From assembly GCF_000151315.2 (NCBI RefSeq), contig NW_011887293.1, forward strand, positions 1,903,700-1,967,699: DNA of 64,000 bases, written 5' to 3'. Below, piece after piece: positions 45,478 through 54,050 of this stretch (positions are counted from its first letter, which is position 1; each line of letters starts with the position of its first letter). Origin of the DNA: Capsaspora owczarzaki ATCC 30864. Lineage: Eukaryota > Opisthokonta > Filasterea. A model generated the notes under the pieces. The model was not told where the DNA came from, did not search any database, and saw nothing but the letters and a program-made list of their open reading frames with translations. The translations under genes and the position numbers were made by a program.

Positions 45478-47103
45478 CTACAACGAATTCAAGCCGCACC
45501 AAAACCGAAGGCGCTCAATCAGCATGAACGTGATGACCGTGTGAGGGCCGAGTCGCAACCACGCAGGCACCCAACCCTTCATGAAGGCTCGAGGCCCTTC
45601 TTGTTGCAACGTCTTGCGGAAGCAGTCCATCGAGCCCTGGTATTTGCCCTCGCGGTCTTGCATGACGCGGGTTTTGACGCAGTCCGCAGGCGTGCTGGCT
45701 GTTGTGGTGACCAGTCCGGCGACGAGGCTGGCTGCAAAGTGAAGCGTCAAGCCTTCTGGCATGCCGAGTTGTTTGCGCAGCAGCTCGTTCTTCACCAGGT
45801 CGTACGTGCCGATTTGGCTCGACGAGACGATGGCAGCGCGAATGACGTTTGGCCCGACTCCCCGCCACAGCCCGGCAATGCCTTCCTCTTGTGCAATTCG
45901 AACGAAAGCGTCCAGCGTGTGTTTATATGGTGTGCGCGTCACGGTGGGCAAAGCACCAGCGGCTGCTGCAGTAGCGCGCGCACGAACGGCCGTTTCTGTG
46001 TGCACGGCAGGCTGTTGTGTGTACACTGGCAAGACGCCGCCGGCGGCAGCAGCAGCAGCGGCAGGATGAGCTGTTGCAATAGGCACGACATGGATGTGCG
46101 TGGGAGCTGTAGCGGTAGTGATAGCAGTGCCTACAGTTGGCAGGACGGTTGGCAGGACGGTAGGTTTCGTCGCTGCCGCTGCCGCTGCCGATGCTGCCTG
46201 TTTGGCTGCAGCTGCGGCCGCATGACTTTGCATCTGCGTCTTGACCACATCCGTTGGCGTGGAGACGACGCTGGCGATGCTTCCACTGACAATTCCGGCC
46301 GTGAACATGGCCAGTGTCTGCGATCCAAGCTGCGCTGCGAATTCGTTTCGCAGCGGTTCGTACAGTCCCAAGCGAATGGAGCCGTACGTGAGCTCTCGCA
46401 AGATGGAGGGAGTGACTCTGTTTTTCAACATTCAGGCAATACAATGGTGTGTTGGTCAGCATTTTTCCCATGTTCCGAAATCCGACCCGTTCAACGTAGA
46501 TCTTCATGCATGACCGTATTTGGACATGTCTGGATCTTTGAGCGACGTAAGCAGCGTGCTCACCCTTTGAACAGGCCTCGCAGACCCTCTTGCTGCACAA
46601 TGGTCTGCATCCCACGAATCAGCCCATTGTAGAGCGGCGGCGGTGGCGGCAGTGGAGCAGCGTGTGATGCTGCTGCCGAGCGAGGAGGTGTGAGCAGGAT
46701 GGTCGCTGTGATTTGGCCTTGCAGTCTGACCTTGGCCACGTCCAGCGGATTGGTAATCTGTGCGCATGTAAGCAAAAGCAAAAGCAAAAGCAAAAGCAAA
46801 AGCAAAAGCAAAAGCAAAAGCAAGCTTGTTTGAATCGTCGTCGGTCCATCGGTGGATGAGGAGCAGGAGAAGGGCAGTTCGGCGACTCTCGCAAAGCTGC
46901 TCCATCCGCACTCGCTCACACATGATTTAGCAACTTTGTCGAGTGACACTCACCACTGAAGCGACGGCACACGAGACGCCGCCAATGAGCGAGCGCAAGA
47001 GTGCATGGCCCGGCTGCTGCTTCTGCTTCTGTTGCTGCTGCTGCAGCGGTTTCAGCGTCGCGGTCATTGCTGACGATTCAGTAGCCGCTGTGGCTGTTGC
47101 CAT
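45478..47103 (-). CDS. Mitochondrial carrier (SLC25) of the UCP/oxoglutarate-carrier type
   Basis: Six-helix inner mitochondrial membrane transporter. Exons 47103-46954, 46757-46564 and 46417-45478 join in frame to give about 427 residues (typical 300). Three repeats each carry the signature PxD/E-x-x-K/R: NPLDVAKVRLQGQ, TPTDVVKTQMQ and TPADCVKTRVMQ. Each is followed by its matrix helix and a G-rich segment (EEGIAGLWRGVGPNVIRAAI; EGPRAFMKGWVPAWLRLGP). The segment VTPSILRELTYGSIRLGLYE resembles UCP, dicarboxylate and oxoglutarate carriers rather than ADP/ATP carriers. The extra length is a Gln-rich N terminus, a Pro/Ala-rich matrix loop after repeat 1, and a roughly 110-residue Ala/Thr-rich loop after the second signature. 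The substrate cannot be read from the sequence. It converges on the phosphorylase kinase gene. Confidence 0.9.
46771..46823. repeat. AAGCAA hexanucleotide microsatellite in the carrier intron
   Basis: About nine tandem AAGCAA units lie in intron 1 of the SLC25 gene, immediately upstream (gene sense) of the exon 2 acceptor. On the gene strand the repeat is TTGCTT-like and may serve as an extended polypyrimidine tract. Confidence 0.9.
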
Positions 47104-48362
47104 TTATTTATTCAGAAGCTATGCAAGTCCAGGGACGACCCAAAAAGAAAAGTATCGAGTGGTGGCCCAGACAGATCGCACCGACCGAGGACCAAAAAGG
47201 CGGGAACAACAAAAAACAGTGACTGAGAATTTCCAGATTTATCGGTGTCAAACAACGCGGTGAAAACAATGCACTGAGCTGCTTGCTTCAGTAATTCACT
47301 TTTTTTTGTATTCATCGTGGATGTCTTTGGTGGAAGCTCACTCTGGAAATGCTTGATGGAGGAGAACACAATGTAAGCGCAGCGAAATGTTGAACTGACG
47401 CGCTTCTTGCCTAGATGCCAGACTCTCTGGCTCTCTCATAAGACTCGCACAGGCCTCGTAGTCTGCATCACGAGTCGTCCTCTTGTCGTTTGAGGGCCCA
47501 ACGTTATGGCATTGCCTCCCCTTTGGCTTTGTCGGCGTTCCATGTGTGCCCTGCTTCTCTGCCACTAAACTCTCTCAGATCGTCTCGGGGGGTTTCCCAA
47601 CTTGCCCCCCGACGAACTGCCGCCACCTGGCAAAAGCACGCCAGCAACCAACTGCCACGGCAAGCGGCCGAGGTTGCAAGTCCGTCGGGGGAGTCAGTGT
47701 GGGCGAGAACGAAAGCAAAAGATTGGTTTGAAGAGTGTGCAAAAACTCACTGCCCACATGGGTTCCAAAACCGACCTGGTCTCAGTCCTGCCGGCAACAT
47801 GCGCACCGCTTGCGGCTGGGGTGCTATGATATGAGTGAGCAGTCGAGGGGCGCATTTGGCCGGGAGCCGGCAAGACGGCGGTTTGAGGAAAGAACATGGA
47901 TGAATGAGGAAAGTTGTTGGCGGAAGAGAAACGCCGCCAAGACCTCAGTTTGCGACAAAACCAGCAGACGGCGGGGGATGGGGCAACGGAGCTCTCTACC
48001 CGCCCGCACCGGCGTCAAACTCATGCCAGAGCGTGACACGGAGATTCTCAGATGCAGAGCGCGGGCGTGTGACGCGAATGGACACCTCGTTCGGTCGTTT
48101 GATTGGTGCTCCATGTGGGCCAAACAAGCCGTTCAATCTCTTCGCGCTGGCCTCCGCCTCGCTTCGTCTCGAAGTTGTCAAGAAGCTCCTCGTCAGACCA
48201 ACTACAACAAAAAACGAAAGGGGGGAAAAGCATCCTTGTAAAGAGTCGATGCCGACTCGAGGGCTTTGGTCCTTGACAAATGACTTGACAAGCACAATCT
48301 GAAACGAGAGGAAAACGCTGACTTGCCTCGATTGTTTTGTGCTTGATTGACTTGCTGCACAG
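47104..48362. other. Divergent intergenic region; holds the unresolved MAX 5' end
   Basis: Lies between the carrier start (minus) and the first certain MAX exon (plus). The MAX start codon must be here or in a small exon, with a phase-2 donor. Candidates include ATGs near 48023 and 48051 with gtgtga donors near 48067, or a gtaaag donor at 48239. None is supported by sequence conservation, because MAX N termini are short and variable. A partial E2F-like AAAAAGGCGGGAA lies near 47195. No other gene is seen. Confidence 0.4.
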
Positions 48363-48891
48363 ATCTCAAGGCGACGAGTATGACTCGGATGACATGGAAG
48401 ACGTGCAGCCGGACGCGTCCGGACGGCATGTCAAAAGGGCACACCATAATGCATTGGAACGGAAACGGGTAAAAGCGATTTGCCAACCACTGTGTTTCGT
48501 TCTTGTTCATCCCGATGACCCTCTTCGTGTTTGAGTGGGAGCGAGTCGAGTCGCACTTCTGATTCAGGGCACACCCCATGAAGCCTTGACCTCTCATACG
48601 CGCGAGGCTCTTGTTGGCTTTTGGCACATTGCTCACATCCGTGTCGTTGTTGAACATGCCCCTTGTTTTCAGCGTGATCACATCAAGGAAAAGTTCAACG
48701 AGTTGAGAGACACTGTGCCATCTATTGCTGGCGACAAGGCGTCAAGATCCCTTATTTTGAACCGAGCGACGGAATTCATAGTCACAATGAAGCAGCGAAA
48801 CACGGCTCACGAGGCCGAGATCGATGCCATTCGTAAACAGAACGAGACGCTTCGCAAGCAAATTCTAGATCTCGAGAATGGTCACAGCTAA
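48363..48891 (+). CDS. MAX: MAX bHLH-leucine zipper factor, 5' end unresolved
   Basis: Dimerisation partner of MYC/MXD proteins; binds E-box CACGTG. Two exons are certain: 48363-48468 and 48673-48891. They join exactly inside the basic region: KRAHHNALERKR then RDHIKEKFNELRDTVPSIAG, DKASRSLILNRATEFI, and a leucine zipper ending LRKQILDLENGHS. The basic region is identical to animal MAX (KRAHHNALERKRRDHIK), including the E-box-contacting His, Glu and Arg residues. Before it lies an acidic stretch (DEYDSDDMEDVQPD), also as in animal MAX. Exon 48363 starts in phase 2, so at least one upstream coding exon with the ATG is missing from this model. The protein stops soon after the zipper and lacks the long acidic tail of vertebrate MAX. 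Confidence 0.93.
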
Positions 48892-49549
48892 TCCATGTGT
48901 GGGCGAGCCCAGTGTTGTTTTCTTGTTAACTGCGCCCACTGGTTGTCTCGTCCGCTCCTCCGTTCATTCTGGCCAGCTCTCTCCACCGACTCGGATTTTA
49001 CTTTTGAAATTCTTCTGTTGCACTCCTTTCTTCATTTGCTTTCCTTGTTTGTTCCTCTTGCCTTTTTGTTTTTTGTTTTCCTTTTGTCTGTCTTGTGTTA
49101 CGTCTTTTGTTCCTTGACCTTGACTGGTGTTCCTGTTGGTACTTTTGTGCCACCCCACCGCCGCCCGCCCCCATATTCTTACTCTCTTATGCACTCCCCC
49201 CCCCCTCCATGTCATCACTGCAAATTCATTGAAATTTTTTGTTCATGTTTCAACTCCACAGCAAGTTTGGAATGTCTGGGATCTGGATTTTCGGAGCTTC
49301 TCGTTTATTCGGCTACAGGTTTCCAGTACTTCGTCCGAACAGTTGTTGGATGTTCGTAAACATGGTGTGTCGGTTTTGACTTCAAGTGCAAGCTGGCTGC
49401 TTTCTCGGTAAATCTTGCAAGGACCGTTCCGTCAATAGCCGACATGGTATGCTTGTCCAATTCGAGCGAGAACAAGTCATGAGTGAGGCTCAGTCGTCTT
49501 GTTTTGCTCTTTAATTTTATTTTTGATTGTGAGAAGCGGAACAAAGCAA
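48892..49549. other. T-rich intergenic stretch, no gene seen
   Basis: Lies between the MAX stop and the CRAL-TRIO ATG. It is strongly T/C-rich (ttgtttgttcctcttgcc-like runs near 49030-49110) and contains a C run at about 49196-49206. Open frames here translate to Leu/Phe/Ser/Cys-rich low-complexity sequence. Confidence 0.5.
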
Positions 49550-50927
49550 ATGGCATCCTATTTGCGATACTACTTTGGGGGCGGATCGTCGTCGGCTGAA
49601 ACACCCGGATCGTCGGCTGAAACAGCCGCCAGCACCGCGGATGTCGACGTGGCATCGTCCGCCACTCAGCATCATCATCACGACGGCGAGGACCATGACG
49701 AGTCGGACCATGATCAGAAGCCCGTCCACGAGACGCCCGAGATTGCCGCTGCCAGCATCCTGGCGTTCAAGTGCGCGGTTGCTGACGCACGCGCTGCTGA
49801 AATCGCCGCATTGTCGGCGGTGCTTGGACAGCCGAATCCCGAGCTCGCAGTGGCCGGACTGACCCCGGCCAAGCTCAAGAAGCTCCCGCAAGGCAACCAA
49901 GAAGGCAGCCAAGAAGGCAGCCAAGGCCGCAAAGAAGGCCGCCAAGCACCCGTCTGCTGCTTCGTCCGCCAAGACAAGTTCAGTAGCGGGGAAAATCCCA
50001 ACTTTGGCGGGCGATGCATCAACGCCGGCACTGGACGCCACCAGTGGTGCTGGTGCTGGTGCTGGAGGTGCTGGAGCGAATGGCCAGAACACGGAGGACG
50101 CTGCTGGCTACGCAGAGGATGCTGCCGCCGCCTCCGACTCTGAGGACGACGACGTGGACGAGCAGGAGGGTGAGAAAGACGATGCGAATCAAGATCCGCA
50201 CGCAGACGATCCCTTCCTTCCGCTCCTTGAACACGACCTGGATTGTCTAATGTTCTTGAGGGCACGTAAACACAACCCTACGCGGGCGGTGGAGCTTTAC
50301 AAGGGCTTTGTCGCGTACCGGCGCAAACACAGCTTCCCCGTCCGCGTTGACCGCTCGACCGGCCGCTTTGCAAAAATCCCGCTGGACGAGCACATCGAGC
50401 GCAAGCTGCGCGAGGAATTGGTAGTAGTGCTACCGCATGCTGACAAGGATGGCCGGACATTGATCTACTACCGCCCCCGCAACAACAATCCGTCCGAGTG
50501 GCAACTGTCCCTCAAGGCCATTTGGTTTGTGCTCGAGCGCATTGTCGAGCAGGAGCAAGTCCAGATCTGTGGCATGACCCTGCTGGGCGATGGCGAGGGT
50601 GCTGGACTGGGCAACTTTAGCCGCGACTTGATGAAGAATCTCATTGGCAGCTTCCAGGGCGCCTTCCCGATGCGTGTCGGCCGTATCATTATTGCCAACC
50701 AAGCTGCCTTCTTCCGAGTGGTCTGGCAACTCATGTCGCTCTTCATCAAACCCAAGCTGCTCAGCCGGATTCTCGTTGTCGGCGGCAATCACGACGCCGT
50801 CCTCGACTTTATCGATCACCATGCGCTGCCCACCTCCGTGAGTGGTGGGCTGAGCACCTTCCATTGGCACAAATGGGTGGATGGCCATCTTGTAGCTTCC
50901 CCGGCCTCACCGCAGCCTTCAGCTTGA
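49550..50927 (+). CDS. CRAL-TRIO (Sec14-like) lipid-binding protein with an apparent +1 frameshift
   Basis: Probable lipid-transfer or retinoid/phosphoinositide-binding protein. The CRAL-TRIO domain is intact in the second frame from about 50230 to 50900: LDCLMFLRARKHNPTRAVEL (CRAL_TRIO_N), then the lipid-binding fold with DGRTLIYYRPRNNNPSEW, MTLLGDGEGAGLGNFSRDLM, SFQGAFPMRVGRIIIANQAAFF and WQLMSLFIKPKLLSRILVVG. The start lies in another frame at 49550 (MASYLRYYFGGGSSS), which is also convincingly coding until about 49885. Reading shifts by +1 at the CCC of 49885-49887: without one C the text continues KKLRKATKKAAKKAAKAAKK, a lysine/alanine tract. With the extra C the first frame continues into unlikely sequence. 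No splice pair fits. A sequencing or assembly error is the simplest explanation; a true inactivating allele is possible. Confidence 0.75.
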
Positions 50928-51259
50928 AAGGCGTGTTTCGAGCGATGCTGCATTCTTCCAGTCTTCCACTCTAGTCGCTGTACAGGGGACCTCCGCAGAC
51001 TTTTCGCATGTTTTCGTTAGTTGTTTTGTTGATACCGGCTCAGTTTGTAGAAAAGGGAGGATTCGTGATATCACAAAGAAGGCGGATTCGAATGATTTGC
51101 GCAGGACTTTGAATTTTCACTTTATTTCCGTCAATCACAATTCCTTCGATTCATTTCATCTGCATCTAGTCTCGCATATATCCAGTGATTGTCACCCACC
51201 TAGTGTGTTTGCAGATTTGATTTGAGAGGGATGCTGCCTTGTTCTGGAGAGACCCACTC
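50928..51259. other. Convergent intergenic region, no gene seen
   Basis: The 332 bases between the CRAL-TRIO stop and the ATPase/TOPRIM stop hold the two 3' UTRs. They are A/T-rich, with no recognisable gene or strong hairpin. Confidence 0.5.
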
Positions 51260-53137
51260 TCATGCCATTGCACACTTGAGCACCTCGTCGACAGTCTCAT
51301 CCAGCAAAGCCTGCACTCTCGGATCAAGCGATTTAACTTGCTTCATGCGGGAGGTCTTGTAGAGAGCATGCCCTTTGAGGAGACAGACAAGACCCCGCCA
51401 GAAGCCAAAGTCGTGATCTTTCGCATTACGAAGCGCTTGTAGGCGATCATTCCACAGCCTGGTGGCATACTCTTGAACTGATTCATTACTCAGGGACGGT
51501 CGAAGCTTCGAAGAATGCTGCTTGTAAATCTCGACAAAGTAATCTCGCGATTCCTCCAAAGCCAGCATTGGAGACAGTTTTTCCTTCAAAACTTTCTCGG
51601 CGTTCGCGGGAGAAGCTAACAACAAGTGCAAGTACAAGTATGACTCAATGCAGGGTAAGCGGGTAAAGTACACACCTGCCGCAGCGCCTGCAAAGTCGGC
51701 CAAGTAAGCGCGCTGCAGATTATCCAGGCGCGACGACGAAGCCATCATCTCGCTATCTTTCAGAAAGATCGGTGGCTTGAAGCCGGCCAGATGTAATGCC
51801 CGGGCGAAAGCGATGCGGTGATTCCAGCTCCCGTCAGTGCCGGCTGATCCTGATGGAACGATGGTGAACTTCTCGACGAGGCGCGGGGCAAACTGTCGGA
51901 TGAACTTGACGTCTGTCTCGCCATCCACGACGAGAATAGGTCGGACAGTTGACGTGATCTGACAGAGCTCGTTGTAGAATGTACCCCCATTGCTCATCGG
52001 GCCGTTTGGTCCGAGTAGAAGGAGATCAGATTGATGAACTTTCTGGACAACCCCATTAGAGTTGCTCGTGATCACAAGCTGGACGCCATGCGCTTCGCAG
52101 TCAGACGCGAGCATGTCAAAGAGACGAGCCGCTGCCGTTTCGTAGAGAAGCGCCTCCAGCTCATCCACCAGGAGGATGCGCTGAGTTGAAGGCGACTTCC
52201 AAGCTGCAGGGTCAGGCAGCCCTTTTGATTCCTCAGATACGTCTGGACTGGAAGCAGGCGACGGAATTTCGCCGGAGGGAGCCGCATCGGCGGCTGTCGA
52301 GAAAGCCAGCAGGAAGAACAGAACGTACAAGGCCATCACTTTCTGCAGAGACGATGAGCAAGCACCAATCTCGAGTTCCGCGCCCATGGTGCCATCGGGA
52401 AGTTCCTCTTGGACATACACAACGATAGAGGCAATTCTGACGGCGTATCGAATGCCAAACACTGCACTGAGGCGTTCTTGGAGAATCTCAGCAACGTCCG
52501 CGCCTGTCCGCAGCTTGTACTTTGACTTGAGATCCTTCAGGCGGGTTCGCAAATGTTGTTCGCCCGTGGTCAGAAGATGCTTGCTCGAGCCTTGGACCTC
52601 CTTGCTGTAAAGGCCCCACTGGTAGAACGGTTGGACGAAGGCAAAGCGGATCTTTTGGTGAACTTGGCCATCATCATGACGCACTTCCGTGCTGGTGGCT
52701 CGAAGTTGCACCTGGATCTCGGTCGGCCAGGATTTCGGCCCAAACGTGCCTGTGAGAGTAGCAGTGTCCCGCGCTGACGTAATGAGTGACTTGTAAACTG
52801 TGCCGTCCTGTTGCTCAAAGTATGGGTCGCCGAACAGCGAAGTGAGCGGAAGGTAGCGCTCGCCATTGCTATGCCAGGTCGAATTTTTTTCAACGCGTGC
52901 GTTGTACGCACGCAGGTAAACCATGATTGCCCAGAGGAGTTGAGTCTTTCCGAAGCCATTCCGGCCCGCGATCACTTTCGGGCTGGAGCTGAACTTGAAA
53001 ACGAGGTCGTGGAATCGCTTAAAGTTTTGAAGCCGCAAAGACAACAAAAAGCAGTTGGGTTTATCCTGCTTAGCGGGCGGATCGTCGCGGTCAAATAGCT
53101 CCTCGAGCAGCGACAAAGGTTCGTCAAGCTCGACCAT
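51260..53137 (-). CDS. Single-exon ABC-type AAA ATPase with C-terminal TOPRIM/DUF4435-like domain
   Basis: About 625 residues from the first in-frame ATG at 53137, with no introns. The N-terminal half is an OLD/RecF-type ABC ATPase: LLSLRLQNFKRFHDLVFKF, Walker A GRNGFGKT (58-65), a degenerate signature region GACSSSLQKVMAL (258-270), a low-complexity insert, Walker B ILLVDELEAL (321-330) and the switch strand VQLVITSNSNGVV (352-364). The C-terminal part resembles the TOPRIM fold of OLD nucleases or the DUF4435 domain: ILVVDGETDVKFIRQF (401-416), a Gly-rich loop SGSAGTDGSW, an acidic pair in FLKDSE (D461, E463) and RLPCIESYLYLHLL (493-506), like the 'IENYLL' of DUF4435. In bacteria this combination occurs in OLD nucleases and in PARIS (AriA ATPase, AriB DUF4435). 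The first acidic residue is Asp, not the usual Glu. Function in a eukaryote is unknown; transfer from bacteria is an inference. Confidence 0.7.
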   Translation of the reverse strand: MVELDEPLSLLEELFDRDDPPAKQDKPNCFLLSLRLQNFKRFHDLVFKFSSSPKVIAGRNGFGKTQLLWAIMVYLRAYNARVEKNSTWHSNGERYLPLTSLFGDPYFEQQDGTVYKSLITSARDTATLTGTFGPKSWPTEIQVQLRATSTEVRHDDGQVHQKIRFAFVQPFYQWGLYSKEVQGSSKHLLTTGEQHLRTRLKDLKSKYKLRTGADVAEILQERLSAVFGIRYAVRIASIVVYVQEELPDGTMGAELEIGACSSSLQKVMALYVLFFLLAFSTAADAAPSGEIPSPASSPDVSEESKGLPDPAAWKSPSTQRILLVDELEALLYETAAARLFDMLASDCEAHGVQLVITSNSNGVVQKVHQSDLLLLGPNGPMSNGGTFYNELCQITSTVRPILVVDGETDVKFIRQFAPRLVEKFTIVPSGSAGTDGSWNHRIAFARALHLAGFKPPIFLKDSEMMASSSRLDNLQRAYLADFAGAAAGVYFTRLPCIESYLYLHLLLASPANAEKVLKEKLSPMLALEESRDYFVEIYKQHSSKLRPSLSNESVQEYATRLWNDRLQALRNAKDHDFGFWRGLVCLLKGHALYKTSRMKQVKSLDPRVQALLDETVDEVLKCAMA

Positions 53138-54050
53138 GAACAGCAAAGAAAGAAAGAAGGAAAAAAGAAGAACTGATCATCCAACACAATTGAGCGCGCG
53201 AAAAATGGTTGCGACGGTACTCACGCTAAAAAGTACCGCGCATAGCTTTGCCTCGAGGTCAAACCGCCTCTTCATCATGCCAATGTTAAAAGCGTGGAGA
53301 TCCAAGATCGTGCAATGATGGGTTGTGCTAACAAACGGAAGCGCGAAAACGCTCGTCTCGGCGATTCCACACACAGGCTCCAATGATCGTTCCAGCCAGC
53401 AAACTAGACCTCCCTATTTCCCCGAACTGACACACACGTGGCCCGATGACCTTAAATTCAGACAACAAACAAGAAGATCGCCCCAATCAGTGGGGTATTT
53501 ATTGTCAATCTCAGCTCCAAAAAGGCAGACCTTAGTTACGAATCCGCCCCTCGCCATTTCACTCCGCTCCTCGCCCCTCGCCTCGCCCCCTTTCTCGGCA
53601 GATTCCTGGTTCAGGCAGTCCTCCGTCGCTCGTGCTTTGTGACGATCTTTCTCATCATCACGCACACGGCATGCTCGAAACCACAGATGTAAAGACTGTA
53701 AAAAAATCCTGAAAGTGTCACCCGAAAACCAGTCAGACTTTATCTTTTGCTCCAACACAACGAAACCCAAATCGAGCCAAACCACCACACTTCAGTCCTC
53801 CTTCTTCTTTGTTTTTGTTTTTTACTCACAGTGTCCGACTCGATCTCATCCTCGCTTGCTTGAGATCTAGAGCTCTACTTTATCTGCACTCACACACGCA
53901 CGCACGCACGCGCATTACATCCACGGTGGAAGACTTTTCAACGGCAAAGTTAGCCAAGCTGTAGCGTGATCCCATCACACAACCACACAAACCACATCCT
54001 CTCTTCTCTCTCTCTCTCTCTCTCTCATTCGCAAATCAAACTCTACAAAC
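53138..54050. other. Divergent intergenic region between ATPase and kinase genes
   Basis: No gene seen. It contains two GCGCGAAAA E2F half sites (about 53195-53203 and 53341-53349) close to the ATPase start, an ACGCACGC-type repeat near 53892-53913, and a (TC)n tract at about 54004-54026 just before the kinase ATG. Confidence 0.5.

Noticed and set aside
47735-48241. Long open frame as the MAX first exon
   Set aside because: The phase of gtaaag at 48239 would fit, but the translation is Cys/Arg/Trp-rich and unlike any MAX N terminus; left unresolved.
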